A stretch of 64,000 bases of DNA from CAZYBO01 sp964645205 (GTDB lineage Bacteria > Pseudomonadota > Alphaproteobacteria > Rickettsiales > SXRF01): NCBI GenBank assembly GCA_964645205.1, contig CAZYBO010000005.1, forward strand, positions 62,001-126,000, in the 5' to 3' direction. The notes under the pieces are model-generated. The model worked only from the letters and a program-made list of their open reading frames with translations, was not told where the DNA came from and did not search any database. Of this stretch, positions 24,034-32,577 are shown piece after piece (the first letter of the stretch is position 1; each line of letters begins with the position of its first letter). A program made the position numbers and the translations under genes.

Positions 24034-25464
24034 ATGACCGTACGCCTCACCCGCCACACACTGCTACTGGCAAGCGCAATGACGCTGGCCGCCGCGTGGC
24101 ATGCGCATGCGGCGCCGCTTCCATGGCTCAACGATCCGTGGAACGTGCGCAAGGACGTGGGACGTTACGGCGTCAATCTCCGCCCCGCCGCCTGCCCCGC
24201 CGACAACGAAGCGCTGGTGCAGCCGCTGAAACTCAACACGGTCGTTATCCGCGCCTTGTGCAATAACCCCACCAGCCGCGCCGCGTATCTGAGCTTGCTC
24301 GCACAGGGCGATTCCTACGGCAACAGCCATGCCGCTTACCTCCCCACCGTAACCGCCACGCTCAACCGTTCGCGCACCACCGAATTTGCCGATGGCGGCA
24401 AAAATACTTCGCAAGCAAAAGGCTCCGGCCTCACCGCCAGCATGCTGCTCTACGATTTCGGCCAGCGCGAAGCGTCGCTCGATGTCGCCGAGCAATCGCT
24501 CATCGCCGCCGGGCATAGTTACGATTCCAGTATGCAGGGCATGATCGCCGCCGCGCTGCAGGGCTATTACCGCCTGCTCACATCGCAGAACGCGGTGAAG
24601 GTCGCGGAAGAATCCGAACGTTTCGCCCGCGCCAGCTTCGAGGCCGCCGAGCTGAAGCACAGCATCGGCCAGGTCGCGCTCGCCGACAAGCTCCAGGCCA
24701 AAGGCTCCTATTCGCAGGCGCTGCTCTCCACCCAGCAGGCGCATAACCAGCTTGCGCTGAGCAAGTCCGCGCTGGCGCTGCTGATCGGCATACCGCCCAC
24801 CGATGAGCTGGAAGTGAGCGAGATCGACGACCAATCACTCACCGTCGATCCGTTCGACGACAAGGTGCCGCAGTTGATGGAAGAGGCCAAACGCTTCCGC
24901 AACGACCTCGCCGCCCAGCGCGCGGCGGTAAAAGGTTCGGAAGCATCGCTGCGCGCACTGAAACGCTCGCAGCTCGCCACCATATCGGCAGGCGTGGACA
25001 TGGGTTTCGACGACGCCGATATTTTTAATACCGCAACCACACGCACGCAGGCCATCGGCGTGTCAGTGAGCATCCCGATCTTCACCGGCTTTTCGCACAC
25101 CTACACGCGCCACGCCACCCAGCGCAGGCTGGAAGCGCAACGCGAGCAACTCGCGCAGACGGAGCACAATGTCGAGCAAGACGTGTGGACGGCATGGCAT
25201 AACTACCAAACCGCACGCCTGTCGTGGGACACCAGCTTCGACCAGCTCAATACCGCCACGCAGCTTAAGGACGTATCGCTCGGCCGTTACAAGGAAGGCA
25301 TCGGCACCATCCTCGACGTGCTCAACGCGCAATCGCAATATAGCAGCGCGTTGCAAAGCCAGCTCCAGACGCGCTACAACCTGCTGACTACCCGCGTAGA
25401 CCTTGTGCGCGCCGTGGGCGTGCTCGACCTCGACAGCATACGGCTGGAGGCGGTAGAGCCATGA
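24034..25464 (+). CDS. TolC-family outer membrane channel
   Basis: 476 residues. A signal peptide (LLLASAMTLAAAWHAHA) is followed by two outer membrane factor repeats rich in long helices, with typical AALQGYYRLLTSQNAVKVAE and YKEGIGTILDVLNAQSQYSSA. It forms the outer membrane exit duct for a tripartite pump. The downstream MacA- and MacB-like genes overlap or abut it, so all four genes encode one complex. A proline-rich segment near the N-terminus (DPWNVRKDVGRYG) is unusual but fits the CyaE/TolC-like group. Confidence 0.9.
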   Translation: MTVRLTRHTLLLASAMTLAAAWHAHAAPLPWLNDPWNVRKDVGRYGVNLRPAACPADNEALVQPLKLNTVVIRALCNNPTSRAAYLSLLAQGDSYGNSHAAYLPTVTATLNRSRTTEFADGGKNTSQAKGSGLTASMLLYDFGQREASLDVAEQSLIAAGHSYDSSMQGMIAAALQGYYRLLTSQNAVKVAEESERFARASFEAAELKHSIGQVALADKLQAKGSYSQALLSTQQAHNQLALSKSALALLIGIPPTDELEVSEIDDQSLTVDPFDDKVPQLMEEAKRFRNDLAAQRAAVKGSEASLRALKRSQLATISAGVDMGFDDADIFNTATTRTQAIGVSVSIPIFTGFSHTYTRHATQRRLEAQREQLAQTEHNVEQDVWTAWHNYQTARLSWDTSFDQLNTATQLKDVSLGRYKEGIGTILDVLNAQSQYSSALQSQLQTRYNLLTTRVDLVRAVGVLDLDSIRLEAVEP

Positions 25465-26615
25465 AAAAGCATTTCACCCAGCCTTACGTGCTCGTCGCCA
25501 CCGTGCTGCTGTTCGGCATCGGCTGGCTGATCCTTCAAAGCTCGGGAAACAACGCTCCCCGCTACCGCACGGCAATCGTCGAACGCGGCAATATCTCGCA
25601 GGTCATCTCCGCCACCGGCACGCTCAACCCCATACAGGTGGTCAATGTCGGCACGCAAGTGTCGGGGCAGATCAACGCCATCCACGTCAAGGTCAACGAC
25701 AGGGTCAAAAAAGGCCAGCTCCTCGCCGAAGTCGATCCCGCCATCCCCCTTGCCCAACTCAAGCAGAGCCGCTCCTCCATGGAAACCGCACGCTCGGCCT
25801 ATGAGCTGGCAACCCGCGACCTGGAACGCACCCGCATGCTGGTTAAAAAAGATTTCCTGGCGAAAGTAGATCTAGAGCGTGCCGAACAAGCGCAGCGCGC
25901 CGCGAAAAACAGCTACGAATCGCAGAAAACGCAAGTCGAGCGCGACGAGGTGAACCTCAACTACACCAAGGTCACCTCCCCCATCGACGGCGTGGTCATC
26001 ACGCAGGAAGTCACCCCCGGCCAGACCGTCGCATCGAATTTCCAAACCCCCAACCTGTTCAAAATCGCAGGCGACCTGACGAAGATGAAAATCGAAGTCA
26101 ATTTCTCCGAAGCGGACATCAGTAGCCTGAAAGAAGGTATGCCGATCACGTTTATCGTCTACGCCTATCCCAATAAAACCTTCAAGGGCGAGATACAAAC
26201 CATCAACCTCAATGCGACCAACACCTCTGGCGTTGTAACTTACAATGTCATCATGCATGTGGAAAATGAGGAGCGCCTGCTGCTCCCCGGCATGACCGCC
26301 TATGTCAACGTTACCCTTTCCGAAAGCAAAGACGTGCTGCGAGTGCCGCTCGCGGCACTGCGCTTCCAGCCGCCGCCGGAGCAAAAAGGTGGGCTGCTGC
26401 AATTATTGAAATTCGGCACTACGCCAAAATTCGGTTCCCGGAGCACCAAGAAGAATTCCAAAGACACGTTCGTATACCTGCTTAAAGACGATGCGCCGGA
26501 AATGGTACAGGTTACTATCACGGACATGGATGAAAGTTTTGCCGCCGTACAAGGAGACCAGATAGCTGAAGGTGATACGGTAATCACAGGACTGCAATAC
26601 GCCGGAGCAAAATAG
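25461..26615 (+). CDS. macA: MacA-like periplasmic adaptor protein
   Basis: A 384-residue RND/ABC membrane fusion protein. It has a single N-terminal membrane anchor (VLVATVLLFGIGWLILQSS) and a split lipoyl domain (INAIHVKVNDRVKKGQLLAEVDP and SPIDGVVITQEVTPGQTV, quoted in parts) around an alpha-helical hairpin that meets TolC. A beta-barrel and membrane-proximal domain complete it. It links MacB to the outer membrane channel. The ATG overlaps the tolC stop by four bases. Confidence 0.88.
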   Translation: MKKHFTQPYVLVATVLLFGIGWLILQSSGNNAPRYRTAIVERGNISQVISATGTLNPIQVVNVGTQVSGQINAIHVKVNDRVKKGQLLAEVDPAIPLAQLKQSRSSMETARSAYELATRDLERTRMLVKKDFLAKVDLERAEQAQRAAKNSYESQKTQVERDEVNLNYTKVTSPIDGVVITQEVTPGQTVASNFQTPNLFKIAGDLTKMKIEVNFSEADISSLKEGMPITFIVYAYPNKTFKGEIQTINLNATNTSGVVTYNVIMHVENEERLLLPGMTAYVNVTLSESKDVLRVPLAALRFQPPPEQKGGLLQLLKFGTTPKFGSRSTKKNSKDTFVYLLKDDAPEMVQVTITDMDESFAAVQGDQIAEGDTVITGLQYAGAK

Positions 26616-26616
26616 C

Positions 26617-27309
26617 ATGGGTGCGCCCCTTATTTTCATGGAAGATATCGTCAAGGACTATACGCTTGGCGGTAACGTTACCACGCGCATCCTGAAGTCC
26701 CTTGATCTCTCGATCAGTGAGGGGGAATTCGTATCCATCATGGGGCCATCCGGTTCCGGGAAATCTACGTTAATGAACCTGCTGGGCATACTTGACCGCC
26801 CGACCAGCGGCACCTACCGACTCGACGGCAATGATATCAACGCCTATGACGACGCCCGCCTCGCGCAGATACGCAACCGCACTATTGGCTTCGTGTTTCA
26901 GGGATTCAACTTGCTGCCGCGCCGCACGATCATTGATAATATCGCTCTTCCGCTGTTCTACCGCAATATGGAGCATGGCGCACGCATCAAGCAGGCGGAG
27001 GAATATCTGGAGATGGTAGGGCTTTCCAGCCACCGCGACTATTTACCCGCTCAACTTTCCGGCGGCCAGCAGCAGCGCATCGCCATCGCCCGCGCGCTGG
27101 CAGGCAAGCCTAAAATCATCCTCGCCGATGAACCCACCGGCAACCTGGACAGTAAAACCAGCGATGAAATCATGCGCTTGTTTTCTACCCTCAACGCACA
27201 GGGCATCACCATCATCCTCGTTACGCACGAGCAGGACGTCGCAAAGTTCGGCAAGCGCCTCGTACACGTCAAGGACGGGGAGGTCATTTATGACGGCCCG
27301 ATGTATTAG
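26617..27309 (+). CDS. MacB/LolD-type ABC transporter ATPase
   Basis: 230 residues. Walker A is GPSGSGKST, the Q-loop is GFVFQGFNLLP, the signature is LSGGQQQRIAIARAL, Walker B is IILADEPTGNLD, and the H-loop is LVTHEQDV. This is the ATPase half of a MacB-type exporter. Here ATPase and permease are separate genes, unlike fused E. coli MacB. It is one base after the adaptor gene stop. Confidence 0.9.
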   Translation: MGAPLIFMEDIVKDYTLGGNVTTRILKSLDLSISEGEFVSIMGPSGSGKSTLMNLLGILDRPTSGTYRLDGNDINAYDDARLAQIRNRTIGFVFQGFNLLPRRTIIDNIALPLFYRNMEHGARIKQAEEYLEMVGLSSHRDYLPAQLSGGQQQRIAIARALAGKPKIILADEPTGNLDSKTSDEIMRLFSTLNAQGITIILVTHEQDVAKFGKRLVHVKDGEVIYDGPMY

Positions 27310-27321
27310 GATCCGCATCCC

Positions 27322-28542
27322 ATGAAAATCCTCGATCTCTCATATGAAGCATGGGTTTCAATCGGCGCAAGCAAGCTGCGAACCTTCCTCGCCGTACTCG
27401 GCATCGTATTCGGCGTCGGCTCGGTCGTGTTAATGGTTGCCATCGGCGGCGGCAGCAAGCGCTCGGTAGAGGAAGCTATGAGCAAGCTGGGCACGAACCT
27501 TTTGGTTGTGGTGGCAGGCGGCAGTAATGACAACGGATTAAAAAATTTCGGTAAGGGGACACTCTCTCTGAAGGAAGCGCGCACGCTGGCACAATTACCG
27601 ACGGTCAAAATATTGGCACCTTCTACCGAGCCACGTCGCGAACAACTCGTAGCCGGGCAGCGGAATATAAAATCGTATGTAATAGGATCGACTCCCTCTT
27701 TTTTCCTCGTACGCAACTGGTCATTCAGCGAAGGTGATGCCTTCATCGAAGACGATATGAAAATGGCACGTAACGTTGTCGTTATTGGAAAAACCGTTTC
27801 CGATGCGCTTTTCCCCAACGAATCCCCCATCGGCAAAACCCTGCGTGTTGCCAACACACCGTTTCGCGTCGTTGGGCTTCTCGCGGCGAAAGGCACAGGC
27901 GTCGAGGGCAACGATCTCGATAACGTTATCATTATGCCCATCACCTCGGCAGGACGTGCGGTCTGGGGAGATGACCCTAATAAGTTAGTGAGCATTATTT
28001 TTATGGAAATCGTGTCGAAGGATTTGCTCGACACCGCCACCGAAGAAGTCATCTCTCTGTTGCGCGAGATACACAAATTACCTGATAATGCGCCCGACGA
28101 TTTTTCTATCCTTAGCCTAAAAACCTTCAGCAAGGCGGCGACGGATACGTCGCAGGCGCTATCGCTTTTGTTGGGAGCGATCGCCTCGATTTCGCTGATT
28201 GTCGGCGGCATCGGCATCATGAATATCATGCTCGTCACCGTCACTGAACGCACGCGGGAAATCGGTATCCGTAAAGCGATCGGTGCGACACGTTACCACA
28301 TACTTGTGCAGTTTCTTATGGAAGCCATATTTATTTCTATTTTAGGTAGCCTAATAGGTTTAGCGGCTGGATTCGTGGTTGCTATCACAGCACAACAAAT
28401 GTTCGGAGTTCCTATTGCGTTAAGTATATGGCCCGCCCTACTATCATTAGTAATGGCCATCACTGTGGGTATATGTAGTGGCCTATATCCAGCTTATAAA
28501 GCATCGCGCCTTCAGCCGATCGAAGCATTGCGCACTACGTAA
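27322..28542 (+). CDS. MacB-type ABC transporter permease (FtsX family)
   Basis: 406 residues. There is one N-terminal membrane segment (LRTFLAVLGIVFGVGSVVLM), a large periplasmic domain (about residues 45-270), then three C-terminal segments with the conserved TERTREIGIRKAIGA motif between the first two. The topology is that of mechanotransmission transporters such as MacB and LolCE. Together with the TolC, MacA and ATPase genes it forms a tripartite exporter for a periplasmic substrate. The last 40 codons are AT-richer, leading into the AT-rich spacer. Confidence 0.9.
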   Translation: MKILDLSYEAWVSIGASKLRTFLAVLGIVFGVGSVVLMVAIGGGSKRSVEEAMSKLGTNLLVVVAGGSNDNGLKNFGKGTLSLKEARTLAQLPTVKILAPSTEPRREQLVAGQRNIKSYVIGSTPSFFLVRNWSFSEGDAFIEDDMKMARNVVVIGKTVSDALFPNESPIGKTLRVANTPFRVVGLLAAKGTGVEGNDLDNVIIMPITSAGRAVWGDDPNKLVSIIFMEIVSKDLLDTATEEVISLLREIHKLPDNAPDDFSILSLKTFSKAATDTSQALSLLLGAIASISLIVGGIGIMNIMLVTVTERTREIGIRKAIGATRYHILVQFLMEAIFISILGSLIGLAAGFVVAITAQQMFGVPIALSIWPALLSLVMAITVGICSGLYPAYKASRLQPIEALRTT

Positions 28543-28810
28543 TCGCCCACGATGAAATTAAATTATTGAAAAATATATTTAATTTTCATATTTAATGGCA
28601 ATTGTCACAAATTCTTCACAAAAACGTCATAAAACCGTAACAATGAATTGATACCCTTAGCTTACTGAGCAAAGTCGAGTAATTAAATTTAATAATTATT
28701 AATTATCTCGTGCTAAATTATTAATACAATTAATTTTTTAAACTAATAAATTAATTGAATTCGAAAAAACAAAATTTGCAAATTTTTGTTTTTAACTTTA
28801 GGAAAGGCGA
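28543..28810. other. very AT-rich spacer before the cysteine-rich peptide gene
   Basis: Nearly 270 bases of strongly AT-rich DNA (runs such as taattattaattat and aaattattgaaaaata) contrast with the GC-rich surroundings. An imperfect AT-only hairpin lies at its left end, after the permease stop. It probably holds the promoter of the small secreted protein and could bind a nucleoid-associated silencer. The ribosome-binding site AGGAAAGG lies just before the ATG at 28811. Confidence 0.45.
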
Positions 28811-29140
28811 ATGAACATGAAATCCACCTCTTTGTTTAATACCAGCTCGATCAGCACTGCTGTACTAGCCGTTACCTCCTTGCTCAGCGTGAACGCATAC
28901 GCTGACACTGGAAAAGGCACGTGCAAATACGGCTCTGTTAACCTTGGAACTCTAACTCACGATGAGTGCGGAAAGGCCTGCGCAAAAAAGAAAGCTGAGG
29001 GCGGCGCCGCTCAAAAATGTTATTTCCGTTGCGAGATTCCTTTGGCCGGTGTCTCAGGCGCTACGTGCTCCGAAATAGTAGTCAGCGATACCCCATCAAA
29101 CACCACGGCAGCTCCCCCGCCGCCTGTTTCCAACCCGTAA
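28811..29140 (+). CDS. small secreted cysteine-rich protein
   Basis: A 109-residue protein with a clear signal peptide ending VNAYA-DTGKG. The mature part, about 77 residues, has exactly six cysteines: TCKYG, ECGKAC, KCYFRC and ATCSE. The two C-x3-C pairs suggest three disulfides and a compact fold, followed by a Pro-rich tail. It matches no family I know. It stands alone behind an AT-rich promoter region and directly downstream of a MacAB-TolC-like exporter, and is closed by a strong terminator. Since E. coli MacAB exports a small disulfide-bonded enterotoxin, this may be the exporter's cargo; that is inference. Confidence 0.68.
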   Translation: MNMKSTSLFNTSSISTAVLAVTSLLSVNAYADTGKGTCKYGSVNLGTLTHDECGKACAKKKAEGGAAQKCYFRCEIPLAGVSGATCSEIVVSDTPSNTTAAPPPPVSNP

Positions 29141-29147
29141 CACCTGT

Positions 29148-29176
29148 CACAGGCAGGTTGCAAAAACCCGCCTGTG
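29148..29176 (+). other. hairpin after the cysteine-rich peptide gene
   Basis: CACAGGCAGGTT pairs with AACCCGCCTGTG (one mismatch) around a short A-rich loop, eight bases after the stop codon. It has no T-run, so it is more likely a 3'-end stabiliser or part of a double terminator with 29199-29228. Confidence 0.45.
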
Positions 29177-29198
29177 TCAGCTTCAGCTACTACGGAAA

Positions 29199-29228
29199 AC
29201 TCCCGCCCTCACCGGCGGGAGTTTTTTT
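29199..29228 (+). terminator. strong intrinsic terminator
   Basis: ACTCCCGCC-ctcacc-GGCGGGAGT is a perfect 9-bp GC-rich stem followed by seven T residues. It ends the transcript of the six-cysteine protein and marks the left limit of native chromosome before the decayed mobile element. Confidence 0.85.
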
Positions 29229-29524
29229 ATGGCACAGCGCGGACAGCGCTACGGAAGTGTCGACCAACGACAGCGCGCGCAATGTGCTGAACTCGGTCTC
29301 CACCCTCTCCGGTCACTCCAAGCGATTGCAGGATGAGCGGCATAAAGCGAATTATTTTCGTTATGAGGATAGGTTTCGCGCGAAAGTTCTCCTGCCAGGC
29401 GCGAACGTAAGAGTGTATCTTCATCTTTGCCAGAAACGAGCGATAGGCCGAAGTCATCGTTAATATCCACGCTACCGGCATTTTCAGCATCCAACTTCGC
29501 CCATCCTGCCATGAGGCCAAACGC
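29229..29524. other. degraded stretch at the left side of the mobile-element region
   Basis: Several short open frames exist on both strands, but none resembles a protein I know and they overlap one another. The DNA is probably a remnant belonging to the mobile element. I saw no copy of the tRNA-Leu 3' end here that would mark an attachment site. Confidence 0.35.
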
Positions 29525-30103
29525 TTGCTGTACTGCATTTTCCAAGCGCCTAACCATAATTTCGAGGTCGCTTTTGATACTGCCCTCTACAATATGTGCC
29601 TGCGCGATTTGAACCCGTCGCATTATTACGGTCATGATTTCCTGCAGGTACGCGCCTCTAAATACTCCATTCGGGGCAATAATGAGGACACGACCAAAGC
29701 ACTGGCAGCGAAAGCCAAGGAGCGCTTTGATGCGCTGCCGCTGGCGTGGTTGAATCATAAAGACGAGCTGGAACGCTATACGGCATTCTGTGCGCTCTCG
29801 ACGGAGGACAAACATAAGTTGTTTGCCGCCTGCGTTGCCCGCGCGCTGACGCCGCAATTAAATGGCGAGGCCGGCAAGTCCAAGCTGTTCGATGCGGTAG
29901 GTAAACGCCTTGGCGTTGATATGGCCGCGCATTGGCGTCCGACCAAAGCCAACTATTTCGACCGGGTGACGAAGAAGCAAGCCCTGGCCTGCGCTGAGGA
30001 AGTGATCAGCGCGGAATGGGCGAAGCAATTGGCCATCCAGAATAACGCTGCGATGCGCAGTGGAGATTTTGGATTGAGAGTCATGCCACACCCAAGAATA
30101 TGA
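29525..30103 (+). pseudogene. remnant of a plasmid/ICE-type ParB-family protein
   Basis: The open frame of 192 codons matches only the C-terminal part of the large ParB-like proteins carried by alphaproteobacterial plasmids and integrative elements. Recognisable segments are FDALPLAWLNHKDELERY, LFAACVARALTPQL and GVDMAAHWRPTKANYFDRV. The ParB nuclease/CTP-binding N-terminal domain and helix-turn-helix are absent, and the expected tail is missing or out of frame after AEWAKQLAIQ. It is therefore judged a fragment. It converges with the AlpA-like gene. Confidence 0.55.
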
Positions 30104-30167
30104 TTGGTAGCTCGCTTTTACCATTCTCAAAACACAGAAGCAACGGAGGCTCTATTCTCCGCATCCC

Positions 30168-30380
30168 TTATTTTTGTTCTTTCTGACCAAGCTCTTGAAT
30201 CAATTGTCGAATATCCTCGGCTCTCCACGCCGTGCAGCGCTCTGAAAGTTTGACCGGCTTGGGAAACCGCCCCGTTTTGACGCCCTCCCACCAGCACGTC
30301 TTCCCTATGGGAATGACGCTCAACACTTGCGGCAATCGCACAAAACCGGTTTCGGGAATGGTATCCATAACAGCCTCCAT
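30168..30380 (-). CDS. AlpA-family helix-turn-helix regulator
   Basis: A 70-residue AlpA/phage-type DNA-binding protein (MerR-like winged helix). It reads FVRLPQVLSVIPIGKTCWWE, then GRFPKPVKLSERCTAWRAED, the typical pattern of excisionase-like regulators in integrated elements. It probably controls excision or integrase expression. The integrase in this element is now truncated, so any remaining role is uncertain. Confidence 0.82.
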   Translation of the reverse strand: MEAVMDTIPETGFVRLPQVLSVIPIGKTCWWEGVKTGRFPKPVKLSERCTAWRAEDIRQLIQELGQKEQK

Positions 30381-30451
30381 CTGTTTCTAGGGAAGGCAGG
30401 TCGTTCCGCCTGCTTGCCTTCCCGCTTCACGTTCTCGCCGCCGGTAACACC

Positions 30452-30892
30452 TCAATGCGGCTTTGTCGTATCACTCATTTTTTCGGCTTCATCCATACTG
30501 CCGCCATCGTTCATCACAAGCTCGATAGACTCGATATACGGCGCTGTCGCGTCCTTGGGCTTCGGCCAGCGATCCGGGTCGAACTCCTGGATGAAATCCG
30601 CTGTATTGGTTTCGAGCGCGGTGATGACGAGTTGAAGATTCTTCCCCCGCACGAGCACCGTGAAGAAGGTGAAGGCGAGGACGAAGTTCGTACCGAACCC
30701 TCCATCGTAGGCGATGTCGAGCAGGTAGGCGTAACCCGGTGCGCGTGTCGGAGCTGACGCCCGCCGTATCTTCAGGCGGGACGTGCGGTCCTTCGTGCCG
30801 AATGCCAAATACTCTTCCTGCTCCTCTCCCGCTGTCGTTACGGCGCGGGATGCTGTGGGTTTCTTTCTGAACTGTGCCAATGGGTCATTCAT
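30452..30892 (-). CDS. conserved mobile-element protein of unknown function
   Basis: About 146 residues, starting MNDPLAQFRKKP; an ATG at 30904 adds four residues. The segment APGYAYLLDIAYDGGFGTNF followed by a hydrophobic strand and LVITALETNTADFIQEF looks familiar to me from small proteins located beside MobA/MobL relaxases in alphaproteobacterial elements; no function is known. It lies in a same-strand cluster with the relaxase and AlpA-like genes. Confidence 0.65.
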   Translation of the reverse strand: MNDPLAQFRKKPTASRAVTTAGEEQEEYLAFGTKDRTSRLKIRRASAPTRAPGYAYLLDIAYDGGFGTNFVLAFTFFTVLVRGKNLQLVITALETNTADFIQEFDPDRWPKPKDATAPYIESIELVMNDGGSMDEAEKMSDTTKPH

Positions 30893-31088
30893 AATCCCTC
30901 CCAAGGCGCTCTACGCGTTGTGTTCTCCCGGCATTGCGCTGCGCCATGCGCTGCCGGGCATCACGGTCCTGCTCACGGATGTGAGCCAGGTAGATGGCGA
31001 TACCGGCGGTCATCTTGACCATCCCGATTTGCGCCACCGACTGAACATTTGAAACCGCGTCCATAAGCTGATGGAACGCTCCCACCAC
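30885..31088 (-). CDS. small protein overlapping the relaxase 3' end
   Basis: A 67-codon frame starting GTG at 31088. It has a plausible helix-hydrophobic-helix pattern (VAQIGMVKMTAGIAIYLAHI, then a Arg/Gln-rich tail). It overlaps the relaxase end by about 80 bases in another frame, and its stop overlaps the next gene's start. Either it is a real overlapping small gene, or it is the original relaxase tail displaced by a frameshift near 31085. The protein-like composition favours coding. Confidence 0.45.
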   Translation of the reverse strand: MVGAFHQLMDAVSNVQSVAQIGMVKMTAGIAIYLAHIREQDRDARQRMAQRNAGRTQRVERLGRDYE

Positions 31089-31864
31089 GTCGCCCCGACG
31101 CCTTGCTGTTTCACTTCCCCATGCTTGCGGATGGAATTCATCATCGGGCGTACGTCATTAAGGAGCTTCACCCGGCGCACGGCCTGAAACCGATCCGGGT
31201 CGGCCTCGACACCCCGGCGTTTCATGGCGGTAGCCGCTACGCCGATTTTCGGCTCCGGCTCGCGGTCGATGCCCCGGTCTTTAAGCGACCGGTGATCGAC
31301 CCGCTCAGGGCGTCCCGCCTTCTCAAGGGAGGCATTGACGGAGTCCGCCCAGGACTCCCGCCATTGCACCAGAAGCCCCTTCTCGTTCCACTCCCTCGGC
31401 TTCTTGGCGCTGAACCCTTCGGGTTCTACTTTTCGCAAGGTGGCCAAGGCATGAACGTGGGGATTTTTACCGCTGCGCGTATGGTGGAGTGACAGCTCGA
31501 CAACCATGCCTCGCGCCACCAGTTCTTTCTTCGCCCAATCGACCGCCGTCTGGAATTGGGCGTCAGGACTCAGCTCCGGGGGAACGGCCAGAATGAACTC
31601 TCTGGCCAATTGCGCGTCTACCCGCTTCTCCCCGGCTTCAACCCTGTTCCACAGACGCTCGGAATCATGCACCCATTCCGGCGCATTCTCCGGCGTCAGG
31701 ATGGTGGTATTCACCACCCCCTTCATTCTGCGTGTGTAGTCGTAAACCTTGTCTGCCAGTGCATCTCGAAGTTTGCTTCCCGCACGGTAAGCCGCTGCCG
31801 CGATAACCGACCGTCCCCGTTTCTCGCGGCTGAAGATTTTTGCTTCGAGCCGATAGATCGCCAT
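31010..31864 (-). CDS. mobA: MobA/MobL family relaxase
   Basis: About 284 residues. The start MAIYRLEAKIFSREKRG, AAAAYRAGSKL and the metal-binding PHVHALATLR define a Ti TraA/RSF1010 MobA-type relaxase domain, which nicks oriT and stays bound to the transferred strand. I choose the ATG at 31864; the upstream open frame lacks homology. There is no helicase or primase extension. A matching oriT-like sequence lies 150 bases upstream (32014-32053), supporting a functional mobilisation module, at least in origin. Confidence 0.85.
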   Translation of the reverse strand: MAIYRLEAKIFSREKRGRSVIAAAAYRAGSKLRDALADKVYDYTRRMKGVVNTTILTPENAPEWVHDSERLWNRVEAGEKRVDAQLAREFILAVPPELSPDAQFQTAVDWAKKELVARGMVVELSLHHTRSGKNPHVHALATLRKVEPEGFSAKKPREWNEKGLLVQWRESWADSVNASLEKAGRPERVDHRSLKDRGIDREPEPKIGVAATAMKRRGVEADPDRFQAVRRVKLLNDVRPMMNSIRKHGEVKQQGVGATWWERSISLWTRFQMFSRWRKSGWSR

Positions 31865-32013
31865 AACGAGACAACCACCTTTCTCTAAGTTCAATTGTAT
31901 CACGGATGACATAGCGCTTGCATCAGGAGAACTAGAGCCACTGCGGGTTTTCGCTGATTCTGCTTCACAATGGAACAGTCGTCCGCTGGCGTCCGGATCG
32001 AACAAAAAAACTT

Positions 32014-32053
32014 TAAGGGCGAGGTTATACATCGCTTCGCGACGTTACCTCGC
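32014..32053. other. oriT: candidate origin of transfer, Ti/RSF1010 type
   Basis: Inverted repeat arms GCGAGGT (32019-32025) and ACCTCGC (32047-32053) flank a second, imperfect palindrome (ATCGCTTCGCGACG). Outside the left arm lies TAAGG; on the minus strand this reads CGCCCTTA, the nic-like sequence. The order and text closely resemble the oriT of Agrobacterium Ti plasmids as I remember it (arms, GTATAA, then GCGCCCTTGG). It sits just upstream of the relaxase gene, as expected. Confidence 0.62.
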
Positions 32054-32365
32054 AGGGCCGCTCTAAAGCCGCGCCCTTGACCCAGGCTTATCAAAGGGCG
32101 TGCCGCCCTTGGGGTGCTTCTCTGGCGTTGAAGCTCCCAACCCTGCTCAATGGAGTGCCTCCCTTGAAACCCTGCTGCAAGGCGCTTAAGGCCACCCTTG
32201 CAGAACCCGGCCAACCAGTGGCGTGCCGCCCCTCGTAACCCCTGCCCAAAGACCTTCGCCTTTGGAATCCGCGTCAGGGACGAACCGCCCCTGACAACCC
32301 GTCATGTTTGAGAATTCCGCCAGCCCCACCATTTGACAGCATTACATCAATGTGGTGCTCGTGGT
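32054..32365. other. non-coding stretch beside oriT
   Basis: No convincing gene is seen. It contains several variants of a short motif around 'cgtgccgccc' (for example near 32099, 32222 and 32284) and a perfect palindrome AAGGGCG-tgc-CGCCCTT at 32094-32110. These repeats may be accessory-protein sites of the transfer origin. Confidence 0.4.
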
Positions 32366-32577
32366 ATGACACGTAAAATCGAACAATTCGGAGTTATCGC
32401 ACGGGCCGAATACCCATCGGCCTCACGCTGGAAGAACGCCAAAAACTCAATGCCGTCGCCGCCGTGAAAGAACTCGAATCCCTACTTGATAAGCGCATCG
32501 CCTCCCAGCCGGGCAAGCGCACCGTCCGGCAGATAGGCGACGCTGAAGCCGCCGAGGACGTGAGAGCGCCTCACTGA
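32366..32577 (+). pseudogene. small frameshifted ORF
   Basis: An ATG at 32366 opens MTRKIEQFGVIA and runs out after about 34 codons. A second frame from about 32400 to the TGA at 32577 encodes a protein-like, charged helical segment (LTLEERQKLNAVAAVKELE, then LDKRIASQPGKRTVRQIG) without a proper start. The best reading is one small element-borne gene broken by a frameshift. It has no recognised family. Confidence 0.35.

Noticed and set aside
29249..29857. 202-codon minus-strand frame in the mobile-element region
   Set aside because: It is opposite the ParB remnant for half its length and no part looked familiar; too weak to call a gene.
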